A stretch of DNA of 26,446 bases from an uncultured Gammaproteobacteria bacterium (GCA_903889815.1 CAISYX010000046.1:1-26446); one strand, 5' to 3'. Counted from the stretch's first letter, positions 15,326-24,053 are shown. A program made the numbers and translations. Notes: generated from the letters alone by a model not told the origin.

Positions 15326-16612
15326 TTACCCGCCGGCCTGTGGGGCGAGCCCCTCGTCCTCGAGGAGCCTGTCAAGATCGCTTCGCGGAAGTCTTATTGC
15401 CAGTGAGACCATCCCGTCAGGATTGACGTCTTCGTGATGCACCGCGCCACGGGCATAAAGTCGAGCGCGCAAACGCCCTTGCTCTGGACGCAATTCAATT
15501 CGGCGTTCGACGACGTCTTGACCGAGCAACTCGCTGATCGCTTGCAGCAGAAGTGGCATACCCGCACCTGTGCGCGCCGAAAGCCATATTCTGACCGGTT
15601 TGCCGCCCTGGTCTCTTTCAAGAACAGGTTCCCGATCGGGGAGCAGATCAATCTTGTTATACACCAGCAGGCACTGCAATTGTGCGGCACCAATCTCTTC
15701 AAGAACCTCGTTGACTTGTTCCGTGAAAAACTCGGGATGCTCATTGGCGGCATCGATTACGTGCAAGAGCAGATCGGCACGGGTCGTCTCTTCCAGTGTG
15801 GCACGAAAGGCCTCAACAAGTTTGTGAGGAAGGTGACTGATGAACCCTACTGTGTCAGCGAGAATTGCAGCTCCGAAACTGGGTAGTTGAATGCGACGCA
15901 ACGTGGAATCCAGCGTCGCAAACAACTGATCGGCGGCGTAGGTCTCTGCGCCAGCCATGGCGTTGAACAGCGAGGACTTGCCAGCATTCGTATACCCGAC
16001 CAGGGAAATTGTGGGAATGTCGGCCCGACTTCGGGACCGGCGTCCCTGTTCTCGTTGAGCACGAACCTTCTCAAGCCCTTTGTTGATGTTCTTGATGCGC
16101 TGCCGAATCATGCGCTGGTCAAGTTCAAGCTGCGTTTCACCTGCTCCACGAAGACCGATACCGCCCTTCTGCCGGTCGAGGTGTGTCCACCCGCGCTTGA
16201 GTCGGGTGACAGTGTGCTCAAGCTGGGCAAGCTCCACTTGCAGCTTTCCCTCATAACTGCGGGCTCGCTGGGCGAAAATATCCAGAATGAGCCCAGTCCG
16301 ATCCAGCACTCTGCATTGCAGGTGCTTTTCCAGATTGCGCTCCTGGCTCGGACTCAGGGAATGGTTGAACAAGACGAGCTCTGCCTGATGCTCCTTCACA
16401 GCAGCGGCGATTTCGTCCAGCTTTCCTGATCCGACGAAATGCCCTGCATCGGGCTTCTTGCGACTGCCTTTAATGAATAACACGGGAACAGCGCCTGCGG
16501 ATCGCGCCAGCTCCTCGAATTCCAAAGGGTCCTCCTGATCCTGTTCCGCTTCCAGATCAATATGCACGAGGACTGCGGTTTCACCGCCATCGGGTCTTTC
16601 AAAGAACAACAA
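15326..16612 (-). CDS. hflX: ribosome rescue GTPase HflX
   Basis: This 428-residue GTPase splits stalled ribosomes. The N-terminal HflX domain includes DAGHFVGSGKLDEI and LVLFNHSLSPSQERNLE. A coiled linker with GGIGLRGAGETQLE follows. The G domain has G1 GYTNAGKSS (206-214), G3 DTVGFISHLP and G4 NKID. The reading frame has no suitable ATG, and the N-terminus ERPDGGETAVLVHID matches the family, so the start is a TTG, at 16612 or the adjacent one at 16609, served by GAGG at 16617-16620. That ribosome site lies in the 11-base gap after the hfq stop, so hflX expression is probably tied to hfq translation. The C-terminal RGAVHHEDVNPDGMVSLAIRL is also as in HflX. Confidence 0.95.
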   Translation of the reverse strand: MLFFERPDGGETAVLVHIDLEAEQDQEDPLEFEELARSAGAVPVLFIKGSRKKPDAGHFVGSGKLDEIAAAVKEHQAELVLFNHSLSPSQERNLEKHLQCRVLDRTGLILDIFAQRARSYEGKLQVELAQLEHTVTRLKRGWTHLDRQKGGIGLRGAGETQLELDQRMIRQRIKNINKGLEKVRAQREQGRRSRSRADIPTISLVGYTNAGKSSLFNAMAGAETYAADQLFATLDSTLRRIQLPSFGAAILADTVGFISHLPHKLVEAFRATLEETTRADLLLHVIDAANEHPEFFTEQVNEVLEEIGAAQLQCLLVYNKIDLLPDREPVLERDQGGKPVRIWLSARTGAGMPLLLQAISELLGQDVVERRIELRPEQGRLRARLYARGAVHHEDVNPDGMVSLAIRLPRSDLDRLLEDEGLAPQAGG

Positions 16613-16623
16613 TGCACCTCAGG

Positions 16624-16899
16624 TCAGGCTACATTCCCTGGCGCCTCTTCCTCTTCGTCCGCTGGCATATCGCCTGAGCCCTGTGTCGGAATCTTGACCG
16701 AGCGGGCGGGGACTACTGTGGAAATCGCGTGTTTGTAAACCATCTGATTTACTGCATTCTTCAGCAGTATCACGAACTGGTCGAAGGATTCTATCTGCCC
16801 CTGCAACTTAATGCCGCTGACCAGATAAATGGATACGGGGATTCGCTCCTTGCGAAGCACGTTCAAGAAAGGGTCTTGTAGAGAATGCCCTTTTGACAT
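16624..16899 (-). CDS. hfq: RNA chaperone Hfq
   Basis: The 91-residue product is the hexameric Sm-like RNA chaperone that pairs small RNAs with mRNAs. The N-terminal SLQDPFLNVLRKERIPV holds Gln8 and the proximal-face residues. The Sm1 core is SIYLVSGIKLQGQIESFDQF, and Sm2 is MVYKHAISTVVP with the YKH proximal-pore residues. The C-terminal tail is short and acidic (ADEEEEAPG). AAGGAG precedes the ATG. It lies 63 bases downstream of miaA, the order seen throughout Gammaproteobacteria, and just ahead of hflX. A weak hairpin with a T-tract in the miaA-hfq gap may tune read-through. Confidence 0.98.
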   Translation of the reverse strand: MSKGHSLQDPFLNVLRKERIPVSIYLVSGIKLQGQIESFDQFVILLKNAVNQMVYKHAISTVVPARSVKIPTQGSGDMPADEEEEAPGNVA

Positions 16900-16923
16900 T
16901 TACTTTCTCCTTGGTTTTTGGAT

Positions 16924-16942
16924 AAAAGCTGGAAGCCCCAGC
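16924..16942 (-). terminator. weak hairpin with T-tract between miaA and hfq (possible attenuator)
   Basis: On the minus strand GCTGG-GGCTT-CCAGC forms a 5-bp stem (16928-16932 with 16938-16942) followed directly by TTTTAT. A second small stem, GTTTG/CAAAC, lies just upstream. The stem is short, so partial attenuation of miaA read-through into hfq is the most I would infer. Confidence 0.35.
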
Positions 16943-16962
16943 GGTTTGCGTTCAAACAGCTT

Positions 16963-17925
16963 CTATATTGAGATCCGATCAACAAACTTCAAGACCAGCT
17001 CGAGAGTCTCCGGGTTTTCGCTGTCCAAATCACGCAAATTTTCCCAGCTGCGCAGCCACGTTATCTGCCTTTTTGCCAGTTGCCTCGTGGCGATGATACC
17101 TTGTTCCACCATGCCATCAAAGCTCAATTCACCCTCGATGTACTGCCATACCTGGCGATAACCCACCGCTCTCATCGATGGCAGAGCGAGTGCAAGATCG
17201 CCGCGCGCGCGCAGTTTTTCTACCTCTGCCACCAGTCCATCAGCGATCATCTGCAGGAACCGGGTCGCTATCCTGTCATGAAGTACGCCGCGCGATCCCG
17301 GCTGGATTGAAAGAAAATGCAAGTCGAAAGGAATGTCGGAATGTCGTGAGTCTGCGCGACTCTCCTGGTGCCACTGGGTCATTGATCTGCCGGAAACCAG
17401 GAATACTTCCAGTGCTCGCTGCAGACGCTGGGGATCATTGGGGTGAATGCGCTCCGCAGATTCCGGATCTACCTCTCGAAGCTGATCGTGCACATGCGCC
17501 CAGCCTCTGGAAAGTGCCAGGACACCAATGCGCTGCCTGACTTCAGCATCTGCAGCAGGCATCTGTGCCAGACCGTCGCGCAGCGCTTTGAAATACAGCA
17601 TGGTGCCGCCCACAAGCAGCGGAATTCTGCCACTGCGCCGTATGTCCGCCATCTCACGGAGGGCATCGCTGCGGAATTGCGATGCCGAGTAGGCCAGCGC
17701 AGGGTCAAGAAAATCCAGGAGACGATGGGGTGCCACGGCAAGCGTTGCTGAGTCGGGCTTGCCAGTTCCAATGTCCATTCCCCGATAAATCTGCGCAGAA
17801 TCAACGCTGATGATTTCACAAGGAAGGCGCCTGACAATTTCGATGGCCAGCGCGGTCTTGCCCGAGGCTGTGGGCCCCAGCAGACAGATTGCAGGGCAGC
17901 GCTCCTGTTGAATGGCATCGTTCAT
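16963..17925 (-). CDS. miaA: tRNA dimethylallyltransferase MiaA
   Basis: This 320-residue enzyme transfers a dimethylallyl group to the N6 of A37 in tRNAs reading UNN codons, giving i6A. The P-loop GPTASGKT is at 17-24. IISVDSAQIYRGMDIGTGKP carries the catalytic Asp (about 42) and substrate-binding residues. LVGGTMLYFKAL is the next family block, and QRALEV together with MRAVGYRQVWQY match the tRNA-binding part. The ATG at 17925 lies nine bases beyond the mutL stop, so it is co-transcribed with mutL. Length agrees with the family (about 310-320). Confidence 0.97.
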   Translation of the reverse strand: MNDAIQQERCPAICLLGPTASGKTALAIEIVRRLPCEIISVDSAQIYRGMDIGTGKPDSATLAVAPHRLLDFLDPALAYSASQFRSDALREMADIRRSGRIPLLVGGTMLYFKALRDGLAQMPAADAEVRQRIGVLALSRGWAHVHDQLREVDPESAERIHPNDPQRLQRALEVFLVSGRSMTQWHQESRADSRHSDIPFDLHFLSIQPGSRGVLHDRIATRFLQMIADGLVAEVEKLRARGDLALALPSMRAVGYRQVWQYIEGELSFDGMVEQGIIATRQLAKRQITWLRSWENLRDLDSENPETLELVLKFVDRISI

Positions 17926-17934
17926 GGAGCCAGC

Positions 17935-19776
17935 CTACTGCCCCCGCAGGAATAGTTTGTCCAGCTTGTCCATGCTCTGCAGCACCCAGGTTGGACGTCC
18001 GTGATTGCACTGACCACTGCGCTCCGTTCTCTCCATGTCTCGCAACAGCGCATTCATCTCGACGATGCTGAGCTGTCTGTTGGCGCGCACGGACCCATGA
18101 CACGCCATCGTGGCAAGCAGTTCGTCCTGATGATTCCGGATGCGTTCGCTGCTGCCATGCTCCAGGACATCGGCGAGTACATCGCGCACCAGCTGCTCGA
18201 TATCGGCACCCGCAAGAATGGTGGGCACCTGACGCACGACAATGGACTCTGTGGCAACCCTCTCCACGCCCAGCCCAAGCGCAAGCAATGCCCCGGCCTG
18301 ATGTTCCGCACATTCAGCCTCCGCCTGACTCACGGCAATGGACACTGGCACCAGCAATGGCTGTGCGCGAATGCCTTCGTGCTGCACCGCCGCTTTCATG
18401 TGCTCATAAGTAATGCGCTCATGGGCGGCATGCATGTCCACGATGATCAGTCCCTGCCGGTTCTGAGCAAGAATGTAGATACCGTGCAACTGTGCAATGG
18501 CAAATCCCAAAGGGGGCACGTCATCATCTTTCTGCAGCGCTGTGTAAATCGCGAGCTGATCAGCCACTTGCCTTGCTGAGGCCGGCGCCGACCATGCACC
18601 TGAAGAGCTCCATTGCGAGGTCGCGGAAATCCCTGTCTCTGGTGCGCCGAATTGCATGCGGTTCTGCACAGCATCTGCATTGCCGAAAACGGGGGCACGT
18701 GGCGCCCAGGAGTCCGTACCGGAATTGTCCGATGATAGCGAGACACCCGTCGCCAGCCGGTCCTGCGGACGCTGCTCTGCCAGGGCCTTGTGCAAGGCGC
18801 GAAACAGAAAGTCGTGTACCAGCCGACCGTCACGAAAGCGCACTTCATGTTTGGTTGGATGCACATTCACGTCCACAAGCGCCGGCTGCAGCTCAAGATA
18901 CAGGACGAAAGCAGGGTGACGGCCATGAAACAGGACGTCCTGGTAAGCCTGCTTGACGGCGTGACTGACCAGCTTGTCGCGAATGATGCGGCCGTTCACG
19001 TAGAAGTACTGCAGATCCGCCTGGCTGCGCGAGAAGGTTGGAAGACTGACCCAGCCCCAGAGGCGCAGTCCAGCAGCCTCGACGTCCACATGCAGAGAGT
19101 TTTCGACAAAAGCCGGACCGCACACCAGCGCGACGCGGCGCTGCATTTCCTGCATGGACTGCGCCGCCTGCAGATGATGAACGGCGCGCTGATTGTGTCG
19201 CAGCATGAAACTGACATCGAAGCGGCTCAGCGCAAGGCGCTTCACTACATCGTCAATACGTTCGAACTCCGTTTTTTCGGTACGCAGAAATTTCTTGCGG
19301 GCGGGGGTGTTGAAAAACAGATCACGCACTTCAACTGTCGTGCCCCGAGGATGAGCAGCGGGTGAAATGGCGGCGGCCATCTCCTGACCTTCGGCCTCCA
19401 CACGCCAGGCCATGTCATCAACAGCGCTGCTGGCCCGCGACACCAGCTCGAGGCGCGACACAGAGCAGATGCTCGCCAGCGCCTCGCCACGAAAGCCCAG
19501 GCTCGCGATATTTTCCAGATCATCGAGATTGGCAATCTTGCTGGTGGCATGACGACTGAGCGCCAGCGCAAGGTCATCCTTGTCGATTCCGGAGCCGTTG
19601 TCGCGAATGCGGATCAGTTTGGCGCCGCCTTGCTCGACATCGATCTCGACGCGATCAGCACCGGCATCCAGACAGTTTTCCAATAGCTCCTTGACCACGG
19701 AAGCAGGACGTTCGACGACTTCACCTGCTGCAATCTGATTGGCAAGGCGCTGGCTGAGTAGAGCAATTCGTTTCAT
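17935..19776 (-). CDS. mutL: DNA mismatch repair protein MutL (endonuclease type)
   Basis: The 613-residue product couples mismatch recognition by MutS to strand removal. The N-terminal GHKL ATPase has Glu30 in VVKELLENCLDAGA, DNGSGI (59-64) and TSKI...GFRGEALASI. A poorly conserved linker (about 340-400) follows. The C-terminal dimerisation domain contains DMHAAHERITYE (447-458), which fits the DxHA-x2-E-x4-E metal-binding motif of nicking MutL proteins, and ends with QCNHGRPTW, the conserved CxHGRP block. MutL here is therefore probably its own endonuclease, which fits an organism without MutH and Dam-directed repair. The gene lies between amiB and miaA, as in E. coli and Pseudomonas. Confidence 0.97.
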   Translation of the reverse strand: MKRIALLSQRLANQIAAGEVVERPASVVKELLENCLDAGADRVEIDVEQGGAKLIRIRDNGSGIDKDDLALALSRHATSKIANLDDLENIASLGFRGEALASICSVSRLELVSRASSAVDDMAWRVEAEGQEMAAAISPAAHPRGTTVEVRDLFFNTPARKKFLRTEKTEFERIDDVVKRLALSRFDVSFMLRHNQRAVHHLQAAQSMQEMQRRVALVCGPAFVENSLHVDVEAAGLRLWGWVSLPTFSRSQADLQYFYVNGRIIRDKLVSHAVKQAYQDVLFHGRHPAFVLYLELQPALVDVNVHPTKHEVRFRDGRLVHDFLFRALHKALAEQRPQDRLATGVSLSSDNSGTDSWAPRAPVFGNADAVQNRMQFGAPETGISATSQWSSSGAWSAPASARQVADQLAIYTALQKDDDVPPLGFAIAQLHGIYILAQNRQGLIIVDMHAAHERITYEHMKAAVQHEGIRAQPLLVPVSIAVSQAEAECAEHQAGALLALGLGVERVATESIVVRQVPTILAGADIEQLVRDVLADVLEHGSSERIRNHQDELLATMACHGSVRANRQLSIVEMNALLRDMERTERSGQCNHGRPTWVLQSMDKLDKLFLRGQ

Positions 19777-19808
19777 TGAGAGTCGCAGGCCGCAGGCCGG
19801 AAATTCGC

Positions 19809-21416
19809 TCAGGGAGCGGGAATCGTCAGAACCTGCCCTACGTGAATGACATCGTTGCGCAGGTCATTGGCGGCGCGCAGGCTGGACAGACTGACACGGT
19901 AACGTGCCGCAATGCCCGAGAGAGTATCACCCCGCTCTGCCTTGTGCTGCACCTCCGGTGCATCCGGCAGGGAAAAGCCACCAGGAATTCGCAACTCCTG
20001 CCCGACATGTATGACGTCATTTCTGAGGCTGTTGTGCTCCCGCAGCTCCCGGGTCGTGACGCCATTGCGTTGCGCGATCACCGACAGACTGTCGCCGCGA
20101 CCGACCACATGTGTGCCGCCAATACTGCCGCTGCTGGCGACGGCGCGACTCTGACCAAAGTCTGGCTTGATGTTGTTGGCCTTCTGCCAGGCCAGCAGCG
20201 TGTCCTCGGGCGGGCTGGCGACAAAGTAGCGCATCACCCCTTGCACGATTCCGTCTGCCAGGCGGCGCTGATAACTGGAAGAGTTGAGTTTGCGTGCCTC
20301 GTCCGGGTTGGACAGATAGCCCGTTTCGATGAGCAGCGACGGAATGTCAGGTGAACGCAGCACCCAGAGATTGCCCTGCTGTGTCTTGTTACGCCGCAGG
20401 GTTGCCACGCCTTTCAGGGAATCCAGAATATGACCGCCAGCAGCGATGCTCTGTTCAATGCTCCACGCCATGGACAGATCCAGCAGGGTGCGGGCCAGGT
20501 CGTCTTCTATATTGCGCAGACTGGTGTCTCCCGCTACACCGCCCAGCAGATCCGCGCTGTTCTCCTTCTCCGCAACGCGGCGGGAATTTTCGTCTTCGGC
20601 GATTTTCTCGGAAAGCGCATAGACGGTGACGCCTTCTGCGCGGGAGGTGCTGTAAGAGTCCGCATGGATGGACAGGAATATATCCGCGCGCTGCTGCCGG
20701 GCAATCTGCGGTCGGCGCTGCAACTGCACCGAATAATCCCCGTCGCGCACCATCACTGGCTGGAAACCGGGCACGGTGAGTAGTCGATCGTAAATCGCCC
20801 GGGAAATGGCCAGCGCCACGTCCTTCTCGCGAACCTTGCGGTCATAGGCCAGTGCGCCCGGATCTTCGCCGCCATGTCCGGCGTCAATCGCCACAATGAT
20901 GTCGCGCTGCGCAGACACGGGGGCCTGCGGCGCCTCTACCGTCTGTGCAACAGCAGGCGCCTGCCCTGCTTCGTAGAGGTCCACTACCAGCCGGTCCTTG
21001 TTGTCGGCGTTGGCTTCCAGTGTGAAGCTGCTTGGATTGACGGTTCGGGCAAGATCAAGCACCAGGCGCACATCGGTTTCGTTGCGCACGGCACTGCGTA
21101 TGCCGGTGACAGGGCTGTCCTTGAAATCCAGAGCAGAAAGGTTGGCGCTGACCCGCGAGTTGCGGATGTCGATCACGATGCGGGCCGGATTTTCAAGCGC
21201 AAACACGCTGTACTGGGACAGTTCATCCATGTCCAGAACGACTCGAGTATAGTCCGGAGCGCTCCACAGACGGACGTCTTCGACTTCTGCAGCGCCCACA
21301 GGTGCAGCAGGCAGACAGGCAAGCAAAACCGCAGCCATGAGCACGCGGCCGACTCCGCGACGACTGGAAGTCGCAAAGAGTGCGCGGTTGCGTATGCCAA
21401 AAAGCGTCTGTGCCAT
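19809..21416 (-). CDS. amiB: N-acetylmuramoyl-L-alanine amidase AmiB with two LysM domains
   Basis: This 535-residue periplasmic zinc amidase cleaves septal peptidoglycan. An N-terminal signal sequence (to about residue 43; an SRR pair at 18-20 leaves a Tat route possible but not canonical) precedes an AMIN domain (about 44-150). Amidase_3 follows, with zinc ligands His181 (DAGHGGEDPG), Glu197 (KVREKDVAL) and His251 (SIHADS), and catalytic Glu364 (IETGYLSN). Two C-terminal LysM repeats (about 436-479 and 491-534) share RNDVIHVGQ, showing internal duplication. I prefer the ATG at 21416, which overlaps the tsaE stop as TGATG, over an ATG six codons earlier with no ribosome site. Position between tsaE and mutL identifies it as AmiB. 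Confidence 0.93.
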   Translation of the reverse strand: MAQTLFGIRNRALFATSSRRGVGRVLMAAVLLACLPAAPVGAAEVEDVRLWSAPDYTRVVLDMDELSQYSVFALENPARIVIDIRNSRVSANLSALDFKDSPVTGIRSAVRNETDVRLVLDLARTVNPSSFTLEANADNKDRLVVDLYEAGQAPAVAQTVEAPQAPVSAQRDIIVAIDAGHGGEDPGALAYDRKVREKDVALAISRAIYDRLLTVPGFQPVMVRDGDYSVQLQRRPQIARQQRADIFLSIHADSYSTSRAEGVTVYALSEKIAEDENSRRVAEKENSADLLGGVAGDTSLRNIEDDLARTLLDLSMAWSIEQSIAAGGHILDSLKGVATLRRNKTQQGNLWVLRSPDIPSLLIETGYLSNPDEARKLNSSSYQRRLADGIVQGVMRYFVASPPEDTLLAWQKANNIKPDFGQSRAVASSGSIGGTHVVGRGDSLSVIAQRNGVTTRELREHNSLRNDVIHVGQELRIPGGFSLPDAPEVQHKAERGDTLSGIAARYRVSLSSLRAANDLRNDVIHVGQVLTIPAP

Positions 21417-21940
21417 CAAGGTCCAGCGTTCCATGTTGCAGTCATTTCAGTCAGTCGGCGCGCCATATCGACGCCTTTGTCCGAGCGCGCATGCCAGTGA
21501 ATCCGCCGCCCGGAGCCCTCATTTTCAAGAACAAGTTCGAGGTCTGGCGCAGGTAAAAACCCCCTGCCCTTTTCCGCCCATTCCACCACGCATAGATTCA
21601 CGGCATCAAAATATTCCAAAACTCCAAGAAATTCAACTTCTTCCGGGGTGTTTATGCGATAAAGGTCGAAGTGATAGATCGAATACCTTTGCTCTTCATA
21701 AGGTTCCACCAAAGTATAGGTGGGACTTTTGACCGCACCCTGATGGCCGAAGCCACGCAACAAGCCCCTGGTCAAGGTGGTTTTTCCTGCCCCGAGATCG
21801 CCGGAAAGGAAAAGACGCCCACCAGTACACCTGCGCTGCTGGCTGCTATCCGCTGCAGGGACGCTGGTCACCAGGGCCAGCAGTCGCCCCATTGCAATGG
21901 TCGCCTCCTCGTCGGCCAGGTAGCATGTAGATCCGTTCAT
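21416..21940 (-). CDS. tsaE: tRNA (adenosine(37)-N6)-threonylcarbamoyltransferase complex ATPase TsaE
   Basis: This 174-residue P-loop ATPase works with TsaB and TsaD to make t6A37 in tRNA. Walker A is GDLGAGKTT (47-55), followed by KSPTYTLVEPY and YHFDLYRINTPEEVEFLG. VVEWAEKGRGFLP is the Walker-B-like block. It is slightly longer than the usual 150-160 residues because of a short insertion before the P-loop (SVPAADSSQQRRCTG). The ATG at 21940 is served by GAGGAGG, which overlaps the nnr stop codon; the stop overlaps the amiB start. Tight coupling to both neighbours is therefore likely. Confidence 0.96.
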   Translation of the reverse strand: MNGSTCYLADEEATIAMGRLLALVTSVPAADSSQQRRCTGGRLFLSGDLGAGKTTLTRGLLRGFGHQGAVKSPTYTLVEPYEEQRYSIYHFDLYRINTPEEVEFLGVLEYFDAVNLCVVEWAEKGRGFLPAPDLELVLENEGSGRRIHWHARSDKGVDMARRLTEMTATWNAGP

Positions 21941-21949
21941 GGCGCCTCC

Positions 21950-22429
21950 TCAGCGTTTGTTGATCAAATGCCGGACATGGGGCAGCAAGTCCGTCGCAAG
22001 CAGACCTCGCTCACCATCCTGCGCTGCAGCCAGGTCCGCCGCTTCACCATGCAGACACACGGCCAGACGCAGGGCTGCTGGCGCCGCAAGGCCTTGCGCC
22101 AGCAACGCACCGACGAGTCCACTCAGCACATCTCCCATCCCTCCGGAAGCCATGCCGGGATTGCCCTCTGTACAAAGGGCCACTTCCTGCCTGCCAGCGC
22201 TGTCATGACAGACCAGACTGCCAAGCCCTTTCAACAGGCATACGCCACCCCACTGCCTCTGCAGTTGCCTCACTGAGTCGAAGCGATCAGTCTGAATTTC
22301 CTGCGTTGTAACACCAAGCATTCGCGCCGCCTCTCCTGGGTGAGGGGTAAGCACCCACTGACGCTGGCGTACTCCGCTCAGAGGAGTTCCCTGCGGCGTC
22401 GTGGCCTGCCGCTCCTGAACATTCGCGGA
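21950..22429 (-). pseudogene. nnr: C-terminal half of nnr (ADP-dependent NAD(P)H-hydrate dehydratase), cut off by an in-frame TAG
   Basis: This stretch continues, in the same frame, the reading frame of 22430-23557 after one TAG codon (22430-22432). It encodes the rest of the dehydratase domain: WVLTPHPGEAARMLG, GVCLLKGLGSLV and NPGMASGGMGDVLSGLVGAL, where the Asp of GDVLSG is the expected catalytic base. About 25 poorly conserved residues lie between the TAG and WVLTPHPGE, as in intact homologues, so nothing is missing except the sense codon. No frameshift is needed. A GTG at 22354 could in principle restart translation, but no ribosome site precedes it and the fragment would lack the N-terminal part of its fold. 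I read it as a nonsense-disrupted gene or a base error. Confidence 0.8.
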
Positions 22430-23557
22430 CTAGAGATTGAGTGCATCCGCGTCCAGCACAAGGGGCGTACGATTGCCTGCCGCCCTCAACACTTTTTGCA
22501 GCAGCAAACGAGACCATGCTGATCTGCCCAGACCAGGCCCAATGACGACCGCCCCTGCATTCTGAACACGGCGCTCCAGCCCCTGCCAGTCACCGGCTTC
22601 AAGCGTCTCCAGTGCCTGCACCATGATTTCCGGCCGCCTTGCCAGCGCGGCATCAACATGCGCTGCCCGAGTCAACAGGCTCACTGTCCCGGCGCCGGCG
22701 CGACAGGCGGCTTCGGCAGCCATCAGCGCTGCTCCACCGAACCCTGTGTCGCCACCAATCACCAGCACGTGGCCGTCATGCCCCTTGTGGGCTCCAAGGG
22801 GCCTGGGCTGCAAAAGCGGAGATTCCGTGTGAATGTCGATGCGCACGCTGGCAGGACTCGCTGCCACAGGTCCTGTCAACACACGCTGGGGAATCGCGAG
22901 ATCTTCCACCACGATCTCGCCAGCATGCTCTGGCCCCTGCGCCGTCAGCAGCCCCTGTTTGAGAGCGATGAAGCATACTGTCAAGGTGGCACGCACCGCC
23001 TCGTCTTGAACGGCGCCCGTATCGGGACACACGCCGGAGGGCAGGTCGACCGCCACAACGGGGACCGTCAATGTATTCATGAACTGCACGGCGAGCTTGT
23101 ATGCAGGACGCAACGCGCCACTCAGGCCGATTCCAAGCAAGGCATCGACAACGACAGTATCGGCATTGATATCTCTTGTCAACACACCAGCCTGCATACC
23201 GTGGGCCTCGCAAATTGCCCCGCTGCTCAGTGCTTGCGCGCGGGCGCTGGACGCGTCCGCCCCCAGTTTTGTCTTGTCCCCGATCTCGATCACGTCAGCA
23301 CGCAAGCCCTCGGCGCAGGCCAGCGCAGCAAGCTGGTAGCCATCGCCCGCGTTGTTGCCAGAGCCTGTGAACACCAGAAGTCGCCGAACATGCGGCCAGC
23401 GTGTCTGCACATGCGTCAGAAGCGCGGCAGCCGCTCGCGACATCAGCTCGATGCCCGGAATACCGCAGTCCTCGATTGCCTGGCGGTCGAGCTCGCGCAC
23501 TTGTGCGGCGGTGTAAAGCCTGCGGGGCAGGCGGGCCAGCCATAGGGATCTTTGCAC
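22430..23557 (-). CDS. nnr: bifunctional NAD(P)H-hydrate repair enzyme Nnr, N-terminal part (epimerase plus start of dehydratase)
   Basis: 375 codons are read before an amber stop. The epimerase domain (NnrE, about 1-210) has GIELMSRAAAALL, GSGNNAGDGYQLA (65-77), VVDALLGIGLSG and VAVDLPSGVCPDTG. The first part of the dehydratase domain (NnrD) has GAHKGHDGHVLVIGGD, GFGGAALMAAEAACRAGAG, VIGPGLGRS and LVLDADALNL, where the frame stops at a position normally followed by another Leu. The epimerase could be functional; the dehydratase lacks its catalytic end. The enzyme repairs hydrated NAD(P)H in the cytoplasm. I chose GTG at 23557 because AGAGGAA (23563-23569) lies five bases before it and the following RRLYTAAQVRELD is the family N-terminus; an ATG at 23605 has no such site. 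Confidence 0.88.
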   Translation of the reverse strand: MQRSLWLARLPRRLYTAAQVRELDRQAIEDCGIPGIELMSRAAAALLTHVQTRWPHVRRLLVFTGSGNNAGDGYQLAALACAEGLRADVIEIGDKTKLGADASSARAQALSSGAICEAHGMQAGVLTRDINADTVVVDALLGIGLSGALRPAYKLAVQFMNTLTVPVVAVDLPSGVCPDTGAVQDEAVRATLTVCFIALKQGLLTAQGPEHAGEIVVEDLAIPQRVLTGPVAASPASVRIDIHTESPLLQPRPLGAHKGHDGHVLVIGGDTGFGGAALMAAEAACRAGAGTVSLLTRAAHVDAALARRPEIMVQALETLEAGDWQGLERRVQNAGAVVIGPGLGRSAWSRLLLQKVLRAAGNRTPLVLDADALNL

Positions 23558-23562
23558 GGGAT

Positions 23563-23569
23563 TTCCTCT
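23563..23569 (-). promoter_or_regulatory. ribosome binding site deciding the GTG start of nnr
   Basis: AGAGGAA on the minus strand, five bases before GTG at 23557. It supports that start over the in-frame ATG at 23605, which lies three bases from the stop of the MarR gene. Confidence 0.65.
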
Positions 23570-23609
23570 GTTTGGCGGGAGACAGACACCGGGTGGGGGT
23601 GTCAAACAC

Positions 23610-24053
23610 TCAGTGGTCGAATTTGTGGATCAGGCGACGCACCAGCTGCAGCGCTGTTTCCAGCTCTTCCACTGGCACGTCGTCAGTACTTTCGATCGCC
23701 CAGGGATCTTGCACGCTGCGCAATGCCTTGTAGGCGTCCTGCCCGGAGTCGGTGAGACACACCAGGACAGAGCGTTTGTGGTCAGGATTGTGCTGATACC
23801 GCAGCAGCCCGTCCTGCTCCATCACATCGCAGATACGCTGGACAGCCTGCCGGGACTGCCCCAGAACCCGGGCGATACCCGGAACCGTCATTCCGGAATG
23901 TGCCAGCGCCACGACACCGATGACTTTCCAGCGCGCGCTGGTCAGACCGAGGGCTTCAGCCATGCGGTCACCTTCAGATACCAGCAGACCATTCAGTCGA
24001 AAGAGAGAAAGAACCAGGTCCAGAAAAAGCTTGCGTTTCGGGGAATGAGCCAT
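23610..24053 (-). CDS. MarR family winged-helix transcriptional regulator
   Basis: This 147-residue product has the MarR layout: a dimerisation helix at the N-terminus (LFLDLVLSLFRLNGLL), the winged helix-turn-helix (MTVPGIARVLGQSRQAVQRICDVMEQDGLL), the wing (YQHNPDHKRSVLVCLTDSG) and a C-terminal dimerisation helix. The ATG at 24053 is preceded by a perfect AGGAGG at 24059-24064, which favours it over an ATG at 24068. It is divergent from the DUF4159 gene with a 213-base shared upstream region that contains a palindrome typical in size for a MarR operator, so autoregulation and control of the divergent gene are possible. It also stands 52 bases ahead of nnr. Its ligand cannot be deduced. Confidence 0.9.
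   Translation of the reverse strand: MAHSPKRKLFLDLVLSLFRLNGLLVSEGDRMAEALGLTSARWKVIGVVALAHSGMTVPGIARVLGQSRQAVQRICDVMEQDGLLRYQHNPDHKRSVLVCLTDSGQDAYKALRSVQDPWAIESTDDVPVEELETALQLVRRLIHKFDH

Noticed and set aside
19784..19797. Tandem 7-base repeat (CGCAGGC twice) between amiB and mutL
   Set aside because: Too short and only two copies; no sign of function.
22430..22432. Programmed read-through or pyrrolysine at the nnr TAG
   Set aside because: The TAG replaces a usually hydrophobic residue in an otherwise normal family sequence and no recoding structure is evident; nonsense mutation or base error is simpler.
22658..23545. 295-codon plus-strand open frame opposite nnr
   Set aside because: The minus strand encodes clear Nnr motifs; the antisense translation has no family features.
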